NCBI RefSeq assembly: GCF_010907035.1
Contig: NZ_QUMK01000009.1
Span: 1 to 64,000, forward strand
Direction of reading: 5' to 3'
DNA: 64,000 bases
From: Rhodopseudomonas sp. BR0M22
Lineage (GTDB): Bacteria; Pseudomonadota; Alphaproteobacteria; Rhizobiales; Xanthobacteraceae
Both the position numbers and the translations under genes were made by a program. Shown one piece after another: positions 56,759-64,000 of the stretch; the stretch's first letter is position 1, and each line of letters starts with the position of its first letter. Under the pieces are notes generated by a model, which saw only the letters and a list, made by a program, of their open reading frames with translations, did no database searches and was not told where the DNA came from.

Positions 56759-57331
56759 ATGCCCTCGAATTTCAGAACGAACCGGCCACGAATCTCGCGA
56801 CTGCCGTGGCGCAGCCGGCTGTGGCCGTGGGTGTTCGTGCTCGGGGTTGCGGCCGGCACGATGCTGCCCGCACGGCATTGGCTGCATCTGTCCTGGTTGA
56901 AGCCGCCTCCATCGCAGGGCCTCGATAATGACAGCGAGACGGTGTGGCGACGCGCCGGCAATCCGACCACACGCCATTCGGTCGACGTGCTGTATACGAT
57001 CGATGGCGATACCTTCGATGCGACGGTGCATCTGTGGCCGGGGGCGGATCTGCGCACACGGGTGCGGCTGCGCGGCATCGACGCGCCGGAGCTGAAGGCG
57101 CAATGCGCCCGCGAATTGCGGATGGCAGAGGCTGCGACCGAAGCGCTGCGCCGGCTGCTCGCCGAGGGCGAGGTCGCGATCTACAACATCGGGCCCGACA
57201 AGTATCAGGGCCGCGTCGTCGCCGACGTCGCCACCAGACGCACGGCCAACGTCTCCAGCGCGCTGCTCGAAAGCGGCCACGTCCGCGCTTATGGCGGCGG
57301 GCATCGGCTGGGATGGTGCGGCGATAAATGA
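56759..57331 (+). CDS. Thermonuclease-family (SNase-like) protein with replaced 3' end
   Basis: 190-residue protein with an N-terminal membrane/signal segment (WPWVFVLGVAAGTML, about 22-36) and a staphylococcal-nuclease fold: YTIDGDTFDATV, the catalytic-type Arg in RVRLRGIDAPE, a Glu in ARELRMAEAATEAL and Arg in DKYQGRVVADV. Ends GWCGDK. The last 57 codons are repeated at 58195-58377 in nearly the same form, so the present 3' end may have been supplied by an incoming DNA piece. Start at 56759; upstream codons overlap the previous gene. Confidence 0.85.
   Translation: MPSNFRTNRPRISRLPWRSRLWPWVFVLGVAAGTMLPARHWLHLSWLKPPPSQGLDNDSETVWRRAGNPTTRHSVDVLYTIDGDTFDATVHLWPGADLRTRVRLRGIDAPELKAQCARELRMAEAATEALRRLLAEGEVAIYNIGPDKYQGRVVADVATRRTANVSSALLESGHVRAYGGGHRLGWCGDK
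57149..57320 (+). repeat. Left copy of 172-bp direct repeat (nuclease 3' end)
   Basis: Matches 58195-58366 with only four differences over 172 bases (near 57237-57245 and at 57313). It begins CGCCGGCTGCTCGCCGAGG and ends GGTGCG; outside these limits the copies diverge completely. Confidence 0.95.
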
Positions 57332-57365
57332 AGTCTACAATCTTCGAATTGGAAGCGAACAAAGA

Positions 57366-57392
57366 CATTGATCGACTACGAATCGATCAATG
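57366..57392 (-). terminator. Terminator behind the inserted gene
   Basis: CATTGATCGA-CTACGAA-TCGATCAATG has perfect 10-base arms. Read on the minus strand it lies 18 bases after the stop of the 223-residue gene and is followed by TCTTTGTT. It could also end the nuclease transcript from the other side. Confidence 0.7.
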
Positions 57393-57409
57393 AACGCCGG
57401 ACACTTAAA

Positions 57410-58081
57410 TCAAATCATTGAAATTTTTAGATCCTGGAATTCTGTATCCAAGCCCCTAATGCTTTCATCGCTGGCGGGATCGCGCCCATCGATTAGGGCC
57501 CTCATCGTCCTGATGAATCGAACACCCAAATAGTAAATGGCGCTCGAAGTATCGATGACAAAGAACTGTTCACCAGTATAATTGCTTCCCGAACTCCTCC
57601 GAATTGAATCGGCGAATCCAGAAACATGATCATCGTAGTGCGCCGCACTCTTGTTTGCCATGTCACGTATCAAACGATTTCGATTATCATATTCTCGCGT
57701 TACATCATTGTAATACGCGCGTACTAATAGCCTATCACGCAATGTGTACCGACAAAAATCACCTCCGGGCAGCACGGACCAAGTCTTATAACCAATAATA
57801 CTACCAACCAAATTTGGCTCAGCTTTACGGGGCTTGGGAGGCCTTGAGAATAGCGAAAGCTCGATGCCGAATTTATCGGCCTGATTAAGCAGCAAGGGCC
57901 GCAAGGTCTTCGACTTTCCTGTTGGGTCGAATCCAACGAGTGCGCGAAGCTGCGTTACTATGCCAAGGAGATAATGCCCTTCCCGCCTTTCGTGAAAATG
58001 CCTCGCCAAAGCAGAAATATGGACCAAGGCCGTCTCCAACTCCAATAGCTGCTCTTCATCGGACTTAGGAACAATAACCAT
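57410..58081 (-). CDS. Hypothetical protein in AT-rich insertion
   Basis: 223-residue protein of unknown family. Mostly helical by composition; the N-terminus (DEEQLLELETALVHISALARHFHERREGH) suggests a helical hairpin, and the middle holds TLRDRLLVRAYYNDVTREYDNRNRLIRDMANKSAAHYDDH, a pattern I have seen in uncharacterised proteins of accessory regions. No signal peptide, membrane span or catalytic motif. Codon use is AT-rich, unlike all neighbours, which points to recent transfer. Function not assignable; a defence or element-borne role is only a guess from context. Confidence 0.7.
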   Translation of the reverse strand: MVIVPKSDEEQLLELETALVHISALARHFHERREGHYLLGIVTQLRALVGFDPTGKSKTLRPLLLNQADKFGIELSLFSRPPKPRKAEPNLVGSIIGYKTWSVLPGGDFCRYTLRDRLLVRAYYNDVTREYDNRNRLIRDMANKSAAHYDDHVSGFADSIRRSSGSNYTGEQFFVIDTSSAIYYLGVRFIRTMRALIDGRDPASDESIRGLDTEFQDLKISMI

Positions 58082-58194
58082 CGTTCAGCCAATCGGACTC
58101 TTCAAATGGGGTCAAACGCCTTGCGAATAAGCGAACGTAAATTGTATCAAAGATAAAATCTAGGCCGCGATTTAAAGCCGCCAGGAACGCACCA

Positions 58195-58377
58195 CGCCGG
58201 CTGCTCGCCGAGGGCGAGGTCGCGATCTACAACATCGGGCCCGACAAGTATCAGGGCCGCGTCGTCGCCGACGTCGCCACCAGGCGGACCGCCAACGTCT
58301 CCAGCGCGCTGCTCGAAAGCGGCCACGTCCGCGCTTATGGCGGCGGGCATCGGCTGGGCTGGTGCGACACGCGTTGA
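58195..58377 (+). pseudogene. Displaced 3' end of the nuclease gene
   Basis: The right copy of the 172-bp repeat continues in frame to a TGA at 58375-58377 and would encode the last about 60 residues of the nuclease, ending GWCDTR. It has no start and lacks the catalytic part, so it is a remnant, most likely the original end of the gene before the insertion. Confidence 0.8.
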
Positions 58378-58392
58378 TGCGGCACGCCCCGC

Positions 58393-59277
58393 TCAGGCGA
58401 CCGCGCTGACCTTCGCGGTCGCGGGGCCGTCGAGCACTCCGTCGGCTTCTGCCGCTTCCGGCACGATCGAGGGCGCCGGTTGAGCAGCTTCGATGGCGCT
58501 CTGTAACAGACCATCGCCGTCGACCAGCGGCTTGGGTTTGTCCGCCCAGTGCAGCGTTGTGTAGTCGAAGCCGTTGACGATGGTCGGCTTCACCACCTCG
58601 AAGTACGGCGAGATGTCGAAGTCGCGCGGCATGTAGAGAGACGAATGCCTGATCTGCAGGATCTCCCGCCGCGCCGCCCGGCTGCCGGCCTTGGTGATCT
58701 TCGGCAGGATCGGATAGCGCACCGCCTCGAACGCCTGGGCGATCAGCGCCGAGCAGATGATCTTGGTCGGGTCGCCGGAGCCGAGCGCGATCATGCGCCG
58801 CCGCCAACGCTGCGGCACCGGCATCGGAACGAGATAGCGCATCAGGTCGATGATGTTCTTGGTATCGTAGCCGAAGCCGATCCGATTGATCGCGTAGCGG
58901 CACACCGTATGGCGATCCTCGTAGGACAGACCGACCGGACGGCAGACCCTGGTGTGATAGGCCAGATGCCGCGACAGCGGCGATGAACTCACGCCCTCGC
59001 CGATATTGGCCTCGACCAGCACATGCGGCTCGCCGTCCGGCTCGGTGACGCCGTCGATCGGCCCGACGTAGAGCGCGGCATGCGACCAGGTCGATTGCGT
59101 CAGATACTTGATGATGCCGGCGATCCGGCTGTTGCCCTCGACCAGCAAGACGTCACCCGGCTCCATCATGGTGCGGAGGTGGTCGGGATCGCTCGGGGTG
59201 AACGGCTCGTAACCCGGTTCTTCCTTCTGCAAGTAGCTGGCGATCAACTTGCCGATGGCTTCGAGCACCACACCCAT
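58393..59277 (-). CDS. YiiX/YebB-like permuted NlpC/P60 cysteine hydrolase
   Basis: 294-residue protein with the layout of circularly permuted papain-like NlpC/P60 enzymes: first a Gly-Asp-rich strand MEPGDVLLVEGNSRIAGIIKYLT, then the His motif TWSHAALYVG (about 66-75) and Glu in VLVEANIGEG, and later the Cys in KIICSALIAQAF (about 174-185). Such enzymes cleave amide or thioester bonds in lipids or peptides. No signal peptide. The C-terminal 50 residues are Ala/Pro/Glu-rich. It starts at the ATG at 59277; its stop is 16 bases from the nuclease remnant. Confidence 0.8.
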   Translation of the reverse strand: MGVVLEAIGKLIASYLQKEEPGYEPFTPSDPDHLRTMMEPGDVLLVEGNSRIAGIIKYLTQSTWSHAALYVGPIDGVTEPDGEPHVLVEANIGEGVSSSPLSRHLAYHTRVCRPVGLSYEDRHTVCRYAINRIGFGYDTKNIIDLMRYLVPMPVPQRWRRRMIALGSGDPTKIICSALIAQAFEAVRYPILPKITKAGSRAARREILQIRHSSLYMPRDFDISPYFEVVKPTIVNGFDYTTLHWADKPKPLVDGDGLLQSAIEAAQPAPSIVPEAAEADGVLDGPATAKVSAVA

Positions 59278-59626
59278 TGCTGCGCTCCTGCGGGGATCAT
59301 TGCTGCGACATCGTCACATTTTGTTCGTCGATGATCGTCGAGCAAAGCCGTTGCAGTTTAGTTCATCTGGTTCCTCGCGCGGTTACGCATCGTTCACCAC
59401 GAACGGTTGCCGGCTCGCAGCGATTCCGGCAAGTTGACGGCAGCGGCAGCGCCTTGCGGCGCCGCCGAAACGCTCTGCGGACGACGCGAAACGCGACGGA
59501 GTTCAATAGATTGGCCACAGTCGCGCAGCGCCGTGCCGTTACTCTCCGAGACACGTCCCGCGCCGGCGGCTTTGCGCCGGACGGCTCGATCGTCTCGGCC
59601 GCCTTCAAGCTTCCGGAAACCATGCC
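59278..59626. other. Divergent intergenic region without a recognised gene
   Basis: 349 bases between the NlpC-like gene and the amine oxidase. I see a small hairpin CGTTC-ACCA-CGAACG near 59389-59404, a TTGACG near 59434 without a fitting -10, and no open frame with a ribosome site. It must hold both promoters. Confidence 0.5.
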
Positions 59627-61084
59627 ATGACGATTTCGCGACGCAGCCTGCTCGAGGGCCTGCTCGGCGCCACCGCCGGCCTAGCGTTGCTGCCTGCATT
59701 GGCGGGCCGGGCGAGCGCTGCTCTGCCGCGCGAGGCGGAGGTCGTCGTGGTCGGCGCCGGCGCCGCCGGCATCGCGGCGGCGCGGCGCATCGCGGCGGCC
59801 GGCCGCAAGGTGATCGTGGTCGAAGCCGCCTCGCAGGTCGGCGGACGCTGCCTGACCGATACCACCAGCTTTGCGGCGCCGTTCGACCGCGGCGCGCGCT
59901 GGCTGCACAATCCCGACAGTAACCCGCTGGTCCGGCTGGCGCGCAGCTCCGGCTTCGCGGTGACGCCGGTCGCCCCCGGCCAGAAGATCCGGATCGGGCG
60001 ACGCAACGCCCGCTCGCGCGAGACCGAGGACCTGCTGGCCACTTACGTCCGCGCCAGCCGGGCGATCAGCGAGGCCGCACGCGGCAAGACAGACATCTCC
60101 TGCGCGGCCGCGATGCCGAACGACCTCGGCGATTGGACGGCTACGATCGACTATCTGCTGGGGCCTGCGACCACCAGCAAGGACCTGCGCGCGCTGTCGG
60201 CGATGGATGCCGCGCGGACGCTGGATCGCACCGCGCTGATCGGCTGCCCGCAAGGCATCGGCAGCCTGCTGACGCAGCTTGCAGCGTCGCTGCCGGTTGC
60301 GCTGTCGACCCCGGTGAAGCGGATCGTCTGGAGCGGGCGTGATCTTGCGGTCGAAACCGCATCCGGCCGGATCGGCGCGCGCGCCATCATCGTCACCGCA
60401 TCGACCAACGTGCTGACCTCGGGTAATCTGGCGTTCTCTCCCGACCTGCCGAAGCGGCAGCTCGACGCCGCCGCGCGGCTAAGCCTCGGCAGCGCCGACC
60501 GCATCGCGCTGCAGTTCAAGGGCAATCCGCTCGGGCTGTCGCGCGACGAGACCATCATCGAACGCGCCGACGACATCCGCACCGCGACGCTGGTCGGCAA
60601 TATCGGCGGCTCGTCGCTGTGCACGGTCGACGTCGCCGGCTCGTTCGGGCGCCAGCTCGCCGCGCAAGGCGAAGCAGCGATGCAGGATTTCGCGATCGAA
60701 TGGCTCGGCAAGCTGTTCGGCAGCGACATCGCCGGCGCCGTCGAGCGCAAAGCGGCAACGCGCTGGAACGAGATGCCCTACGTGCTGGGCGCGATGTCGG
60801 CGGCGGAGCCGGGCGGCCAGCCGTCGCGCAAGGTGCTGGGCGAGCCGCTCGGCAATCTGTTCTTCGCCGGCGAAGCCACCCACGAAACCCTGTTCGGCAC
60901 CGTGCAGGGCGCCTGGGAATCCGGCGAGCAAGCCGCCGAGGCCGCACTGAAGAAGATCGGCGCGATCAAGCAGCCGGCGCCCGAGAAGCCCGCAGGGAAA
61001 CAGAGGCCGCGGCGCGAGCCGAAGCCCCGCCGCGAACAGCGACCGCCCGCGACCGCGAGCGGCGCGTCGTCGTGGTGGCGCTGA
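59627..61084 (+). CDS. Tat-exported FAD-dependent amine oxidase family protein
   Basis: 485-residue flavoprotein. It opens with a twin-arginine type signal (TISRRSLLEGLLGATAGLALLPALAGRASA), then the FAD-binding VVVVGAGAAGIAAARR and the GG doublet VGGRCLTD, GARWLH, and the C-terminal FFAGEATHETLFGTVQGAWESGEQAA, which together identify the monoamine-oxidase/polyamine-oxidase family. Substrate is likely a primary or polyamine, unproven. The last 40 residues are Lys/Arg/Pro-rich and probably disordered. Convergent with pheT (7 bases between stops). Confidence 0.9.
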   Translation: MTISRRSLLEGLLGATAGLALLPALAGRASAALPREAEVVVVGAGAAGIAAARRIAAAGRKVIVVEAASQVGGRCLTDTTSFAAPFDRGARWLHNPDSNPLVRLARSSGFAVTPVAPGQKIRIGRRNARSRETEDLLATYVRASRAISEAARGKTDISCAAAMPNDLGDWTATIDYLLGPATTSKDLRALSAMDAARTLDRTALIGCPQGIGSLLTQLAASLPVALSTPVKRIVWSGRDLAVETASGRIGARAIIVTASTNVLTSGNLAFSPDLPKRQLDAAARLSLGSADRIALQFKGNPLGLSRDETIIERADDIRTATLVGNIGGSSLCTVDVAGSFGRQLAAQGEAAMQDFAIEWLGKLFGSDIAGAVERKAATRWNEMPYVLGAMSAAEPGGQPSRKVLGEPLGNLFFAGEATHETLFGTVQGAWESGEQAAEAALKKIGAIKQPAPEKPAGKQRPRREPKPRREQRPPATASGASSWWR

Positions 61085-61091
61085 CCGGCCT

Positions 61092-63503
61092 TTAGCCGCG
61101 CAGGCTGCCGCCGGTCTTCTTGGTGACTTCCGCCACGATCTTGGCCGCGACCGCCTCGATCTCCTGATCGGTCATGGTCTTGTCGCGCGGCTGCAGCGTC
61201 ACCGCGATCGCCACCGACTTCTTGTCGGGGTCGATGCCCTTGCCCTCATAGACGTCGAACACGCTGACTGATGTGATCAGCTTCTTGTCGACGCCCTGCG
61301 CGGCACGGACAATGTCGGCCACCGCGACCTTGCGATCGACGATGAAGGCGAAGTCGCGCGACACCGGGTGGAACGCGGACAATTCCAGCGCCGGCTTGGC
61401 GCGGGTCGGCCGCTGCTTCGGATCGGGGATCTTCTCCAGCATCACTTCGAACGCCACCAGCGGACCGTCGGCACCGAGCTGTTCGAGCACCCGCGGATGC
61501 AATTCGCCGAAGTAACCAAGCACGTTCTGCGGCCCGATCTGGATCGCGCCGGAGCGGCCCGGATGCAGCCAGGCCGGCAGCTTGTTGGTGGCGATCTGCA
61601 GACCCGCCATCGGCGCACCGGCCGCGGCCAGCACCGCGAACGCATCGGCCTTGGCATCGAGCGCGGTCGCCTGCGCCGAACCCGACCAATGCCGGCCGAG
61701 GCCGGCGGAGGACGCGACGCCGCGGCGGACACCGCTCGCAGCCATGAACTGATCTTTCGGCAGGTCGCCCTTGAACACCTGCCCGACTTCGAACAGCGCG
61801 AGGTCGGGCGAGCCGCGGTCGGCGTTGGCCTGGGCGGCGGCGATCAGGCCGGGCAGCAGGCTCGGCCGCATGTCGGACAGATCGGACGCGATCGGATTGG
61901 CGAGGGCCAATTCGGCTTGGCCGCCGCCGAACGCTTCGGCAGCGGGCTTGGAGATGAACGACCAGGTCACCGCCTCGGTCAGGCCGCGCGCCGCCAGCGC
62001 ACGCTTGGCACGGCGGGTGCGGGTCTGCATCTGGGTGAGCACCGGCTTGCGCGGGGCATCGCCTCGCTCGAACGGCGTCAGCGGCACCTTGTCGACGCCG
62101 ACGATCCGAACGATTTCTTCGACGATATCGGCCTTGCCGTGAACATCGCTGCGCCACGACGGCACCGCGACCTTCACCACCGGCGCCTGACCCGCAACCG
62201 CGAAGCCGAGGTGGTTGAGGATACGGCGGACCTCGGTCAGCGACACTTCGATGCCGGCGAGCCGCTTCACCTCGGCGAGCGGGAAGTCGATGATCTTGTC
62301 ATCGGCGAACTGATTGCCGACCACCACCACGTCCGACGGCGTGCCGCCGCAGAACTCCATCACCAGCTTGGTGGCCAGTTCGAGCCCCGGCAGCATGAAG
62401 GCCGGATCGACGCCGCGCTCGAAGCGATAACGCGCATCGGTGTTGATGCCGAGCTTGCGGCCGGACTGGGCGATATTGATTTCGTTCCACAGCGCCGATT
62501 CGATCAGCACGTCGGTGGTCTCGGACGAGCAGCCGGACAACTCGCCGCCCATGATGCCGGCGAGCGACTCGACACCGTGATCGTCCGCGATCACGCAGAC
62601 CGACGAATCCAGCGTGTAGGTGCGGCCGTCGAGCGCCAGCAGCGTCTCGCCATCGTGAGCGCGGCGCACCACCAGATTGCCCTTCACCTTGGCGGCGTCG
62701 AACACATGCAGCGGGCGCGAGCGATCGAACGTCAGGTAGTTGGTGATGTCGACCAGCGCGTTGATCGGGCGCAGGCCGATCGCGGTCAGACGCTTCTGCA
62801 GCCATTCCGGCGACGGGCCGTTCTTGACGCCCTTCACCAGCCGCAGCGCGAAGCCGGGGCACAGCTTGCTGTCTTCGACGGTGACGCTGACCGGGCACGG
62901 GAATTCGCCCTTGACCGGCTTGATGGCGGGATCCTTGAACTTGCCCATATCGGCGGCGGCGAGATCGCGCGCGATGCCGTGCACGCCGGCGCAGTCCTGC
63001 CGGTTCGGCGTCAGGTTGATATCCAGCACCGGATCGCCGAGCCCGGCCCAGGCCGCATAGGCGGCGCCGACCGGCGCATCGGCCGGCAACTCGATGATGC
63101 CGTCGTGGTCGTCGGAGATCTGCAATTCGGCGGCCGAGCACAACATGCCGCGGCTCTCGACACCGCGAATATTGCCGATACCGAGCGTGAAATCCTTCGC
63201 CGGGATGTAGGTGCCCGGCGCCGCGAACACGGTGACGAGACCGGCGCGCGCGTTCGGCGCACCGCACACCACCTGCACCGGTGCGCCGCCGTCACCGACA
63301 TCGACGGTGCAGACCTGCAGCTTGTCGGCGTTGGGATGCTTGCCGGCGGTCAGTACCTTGGCGATGGTGAACGGCGCCAGCGCCTTCGCCTTGTCCTCGA
63401 TGCCCTCGACCTCGAGCCCGATCATGGTGAGCTTGTCGGCGAGCTTCTCGAGCGTCTCGTCGGTGTCGAGATGATCTTTCAGCCAGGAGAGGGTGAGTTT
63501 CAT
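61092..63503 (-). CDS. pheT: Phenylalanyl-tRNA synthetase beta subunit
   Basis: Large subunit of the alpha2-beta2 PheRS. 803 residues: the tRNA-binding OB domain at about 40-150 (the EMAP-like region with [16 protein letters not shown]), B3/B4 editing domain, two B5 domains, the core-like domain with [14 protein letters not shown], and the C-terminal FDX-ACB domain ([16 protein letters not shown]). Length and order fit the family. pheS is not in the window; it should lie upstream (beyond 64000) with the DUF559 gene between. Confidence 0.97.
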   Translation of the reverse strand: MKLTLSWLKDHLDTDETLEKLADKLTMIGLEVEGIEDKAKALAPFTIAKVLTAGKHPNADKLQVCTVDVGDGGAPVQVVCGAPNARAGLVTVFAAPGTYIPAKDFTLGIGNIRGVESRGMLCSAAELQISDDHDGIIELPADAPVGAAYAAWAGLGDPVLDINLTPNRQDCAGVHGIARDLAAADMGKFKDPAIKPVKGEFPCPVSVTVEDSKLCPGFALRLVKGVKNGPSPEWLQKRLTAIGLRPINALVDITNYLTFDRSRPLHVFDAAKVKGNLVVRRAHDGETLLALDGRTYTLDSSVCVIADDHGVESLAGIMGGELSGCSSETTDVLIESALWNEINIAQSGRKLGINTDARYRFERGVDPAFMLPGLELATKLVMEFCGGTPSDVVVVGNQFADDKIIDFPLAEVKRLAGIEVSLTEVRRILNHLGFAVAGQAPVVKVAVPSWRSDVHGKADIVEEIVRIVGVDKVPLTPFERGDAPRKPVLTQMQTRTRRAKRALAARGLTEAVTWSFISKPAAEAFGGGQAELALANPIASDLSDMRPSLLPGLIAAAQANADRGSPDLALFEVGQVFKGDLPKDQFMAASGVRRGVASSAGLGRHWSGSAQATALDAKADAFAVLAAAGAPMAGLQIATNKLPAWLHPGRSGAIQIGPQNVLGYFGELHPRVLEQLGADGPLVAFEVMLEKIPDPKQRPTRAKPALELSAFHPVSRDFAFIVDRKVAVADIVRAAQGVDKKLITSVSVFDVYEGKGIDPDKKSVAIAVTLQPRDKTMTDQEIEAVAAKIVAEVTKKTGGSLRG

Positions 63504-63571
63504 CGGTTGTTACTTCCGTCTGGCAGCGCGGAAAGACGCGCCGTGCTGAATTGTCGAAACAGTGCCCGCGT

Positions 63572-63612
63572 CGCCCTCACCCCACCCCTCTCCCGCAAGC
63601 GGGAGAGGGAGC
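63572..63612. repeat. CCTCTCCCGCAAGCGGGAGAGG-family repeat
   Basis: GCCCTCACCCCACCCCTCTCCC then GCAAGCGGGAGAGGGAGC: a hairpin unit with the CTCACCCCA arm. It lies 70 bases before pheT. Confidence 0.85.
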
Positions 63613-63648
63613 CGGCCGTGCCGAATGGAGGGGCTGCGGGTCATATGG

Positions 63649-64000
63649 TTAGTCCAAATGGTCTGATGACGGGCGCTGCGTGCGTGCAGGTCGCTGCTTC
63701 GCCGCCCGCTCGGCGCGCTCCCTCTCCCGCTTGCGGGAGAGGGTTGGGGTGAGGGCCCTTGCCGCAAGCTCGGTCGCAATGCTCTGCAACACCCCGTCCC
63801 GATTGCCCATCACCTCGGCATTGCTGAAGCGGACTACCCGAAATCCGCGCGCCTCGATCTCCGCGGTGCGCGCCGCATCTTCGCGCTCACTGTCGTCCGA
63901 GAAATGCTGACCGCCATCGAGCTCGACCACCAGCTTTTTCGCGTGACAGGCGAAATCCGCAATGAACGGCCCGATCGGCACCTGCCGCTTGAACGAAAAC
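63649..64000 (-). CDS. DUF559-family endonuclease-like protein, 5' end outside window
   Basis: C-terminal 117 or so residues of a DUF559 protein, a Vsr/PD-(D/E)XK-like nuclease fold of unknown role. Visible core: FKRQVPIGPFIADFACHAKKLVVELDGGQH with the active-site-type Asp and Glu-x-Asp-Gly-Gly-Gln-His, then RVVRFSNAEVM. The frame stays open to the end of the window, so the start is beyond 64000. The tail after VLQSIATELAARAL is translated from a palindromic repeat (TPTLSRKRERERAE) and is not part of the fold. It lies between pheT and, presumably, pheS. Confidence 0.85.
   Translation of the reverse strand, partial: FSFKRQVPIGPFIADFACHAKKLVVELDGGQHFSDDSEREDAARTAEIEARGFRVVRFSNAEVMGNRDGVLQSIATELAARALTPTLSRKRERERAERAAKQRPARTQRPSSDHLD
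63717..63757. repeat. CCTCTCCCGCAAGCGGGAGAGG-family repeat inside DUF559 gene
   Basis: GCTCCCTCTCCCGCTTGCGGGAGAGGG then TTGGGGTGAGGGC, inverted relative to the copy at 63572. It lies within the 3' part of the DUF559 reading frame and supplies its sequence there. Confidence 0.85.

Larger units (their letters stand above)
57321..58194. mobile_element. AT-rich insertion carrying one gene, bounded by direct repeats
   Basis: This segment is clearly AT-richer than everything around it, has one gene on the minus strand, and lies exactly between two copies of the nuclease 3' end. The arrangement is what is left when a DNA segment enters the 3' end of a gene and brings its own replacement end. No integrase, transposase or terminal inverted repeat is present, so the mechanism is unknown. 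Confidence 0.55.

Noticed and set aside
58147-58903. Minus-strand frames spanning the nuclease remnant and the NlpC-like gene
   Set aside because: They are antisense or off-frame to the repeat and to a gene with clear motifs.

Overview
The window looks like chromosome of a high-GC alphaproteobacterium of the Rhodopseudomonas/Bradyrhizobium group, most probably Rhodopseudomonas palustris or a close relative. Reasons: the block dnaA-dnaN-recF-gyrB with rpsT just upstream; a complete ccoNOQP-ccoGHIS (fixNOQP-fixGHIS) set behind a FixK/FNR-type box; a KaiC-KaiB pair with no KaiA next to it; and interspersed palindromic repeats of the kinds common in that group. The species name is inferred from gene content and memory of gene order, not from a search.

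Layout. 1-9 kb: recQ, an FmdB-type zinc ribbon protein, a DUF3551 protein, an ANL acyl-CoA synthetase, a degenerate receiver/HD-GYP protein, a dienelactone hydrolase, a polysaccharide export lipoprotein, msrA and a small membrane protein. 9-17.6 kb: rpsT with a clear promoter and terminator, a 1.2 kb gene-free stretch, then dnaA, dnaN, recF, gyrB. 17.7-25.3 kb: a BMP-type ABC importer facing a cysteine-hydrolase/amidase/TetR operon, which looks like uptake and hydrolysis of a nitrogenous metabolite. 25.4-27.1 kb: hpd and a divergent Lrp-type regulator (tyrosine degradation). 27.1-31.9 kb: kaiC-kaiB-histidine kinase operon preceded by a soluble chemoreceptor-like protein. 32.1-41.4 kb: an Lrp regulator, two small unknown proteins, then the genes for cbb3 oxidase and its copper/heme assembly, all on the minus strand. 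41.6-49.5 kb: panE-like reductase, two SDRs, a DsbA/kappa-GST isomerase, a GST, gamma-glutamyltransferase, and an UMF1-family MFS transporter. 49.5-56.3 kb: a DAHP synthase gene behind an apparent aromatic-amino-acid attenuator, then purH, a heparinase II/III-family protein and a RsmB-type methyltransferase. 56.4-64 kb: an SDHAF4-like protein, a thermonuclease whose 3' end is duplicated around an AT-rich inserted gene, a permuted NlpC/P60 protein, an amine oxidase, pheT, and a DUF559 gene cut by the window end.

Most notable: (1) a leader peptide containing YWYFYF followed by mutually exclusive antiterminator/terminator stems in front of DAHP synthase, possibly on a leaderless transcript; (2) the KaiA-less kaiCB-kinase operon with a Ser-Ser phosphosite and a coiled-coil tail; (3) the AT-rich insertion flanked by 172-bp direct copies of the nuclease gene end; (4) a cytosolic chemoreceptor-like protein with its signalling tip ahead of its sensor domain; (5) an HD-GYP protein with its catalytic His and its receiver Lys substituted. 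No tRNA, rRNA or CRISPR array was found.
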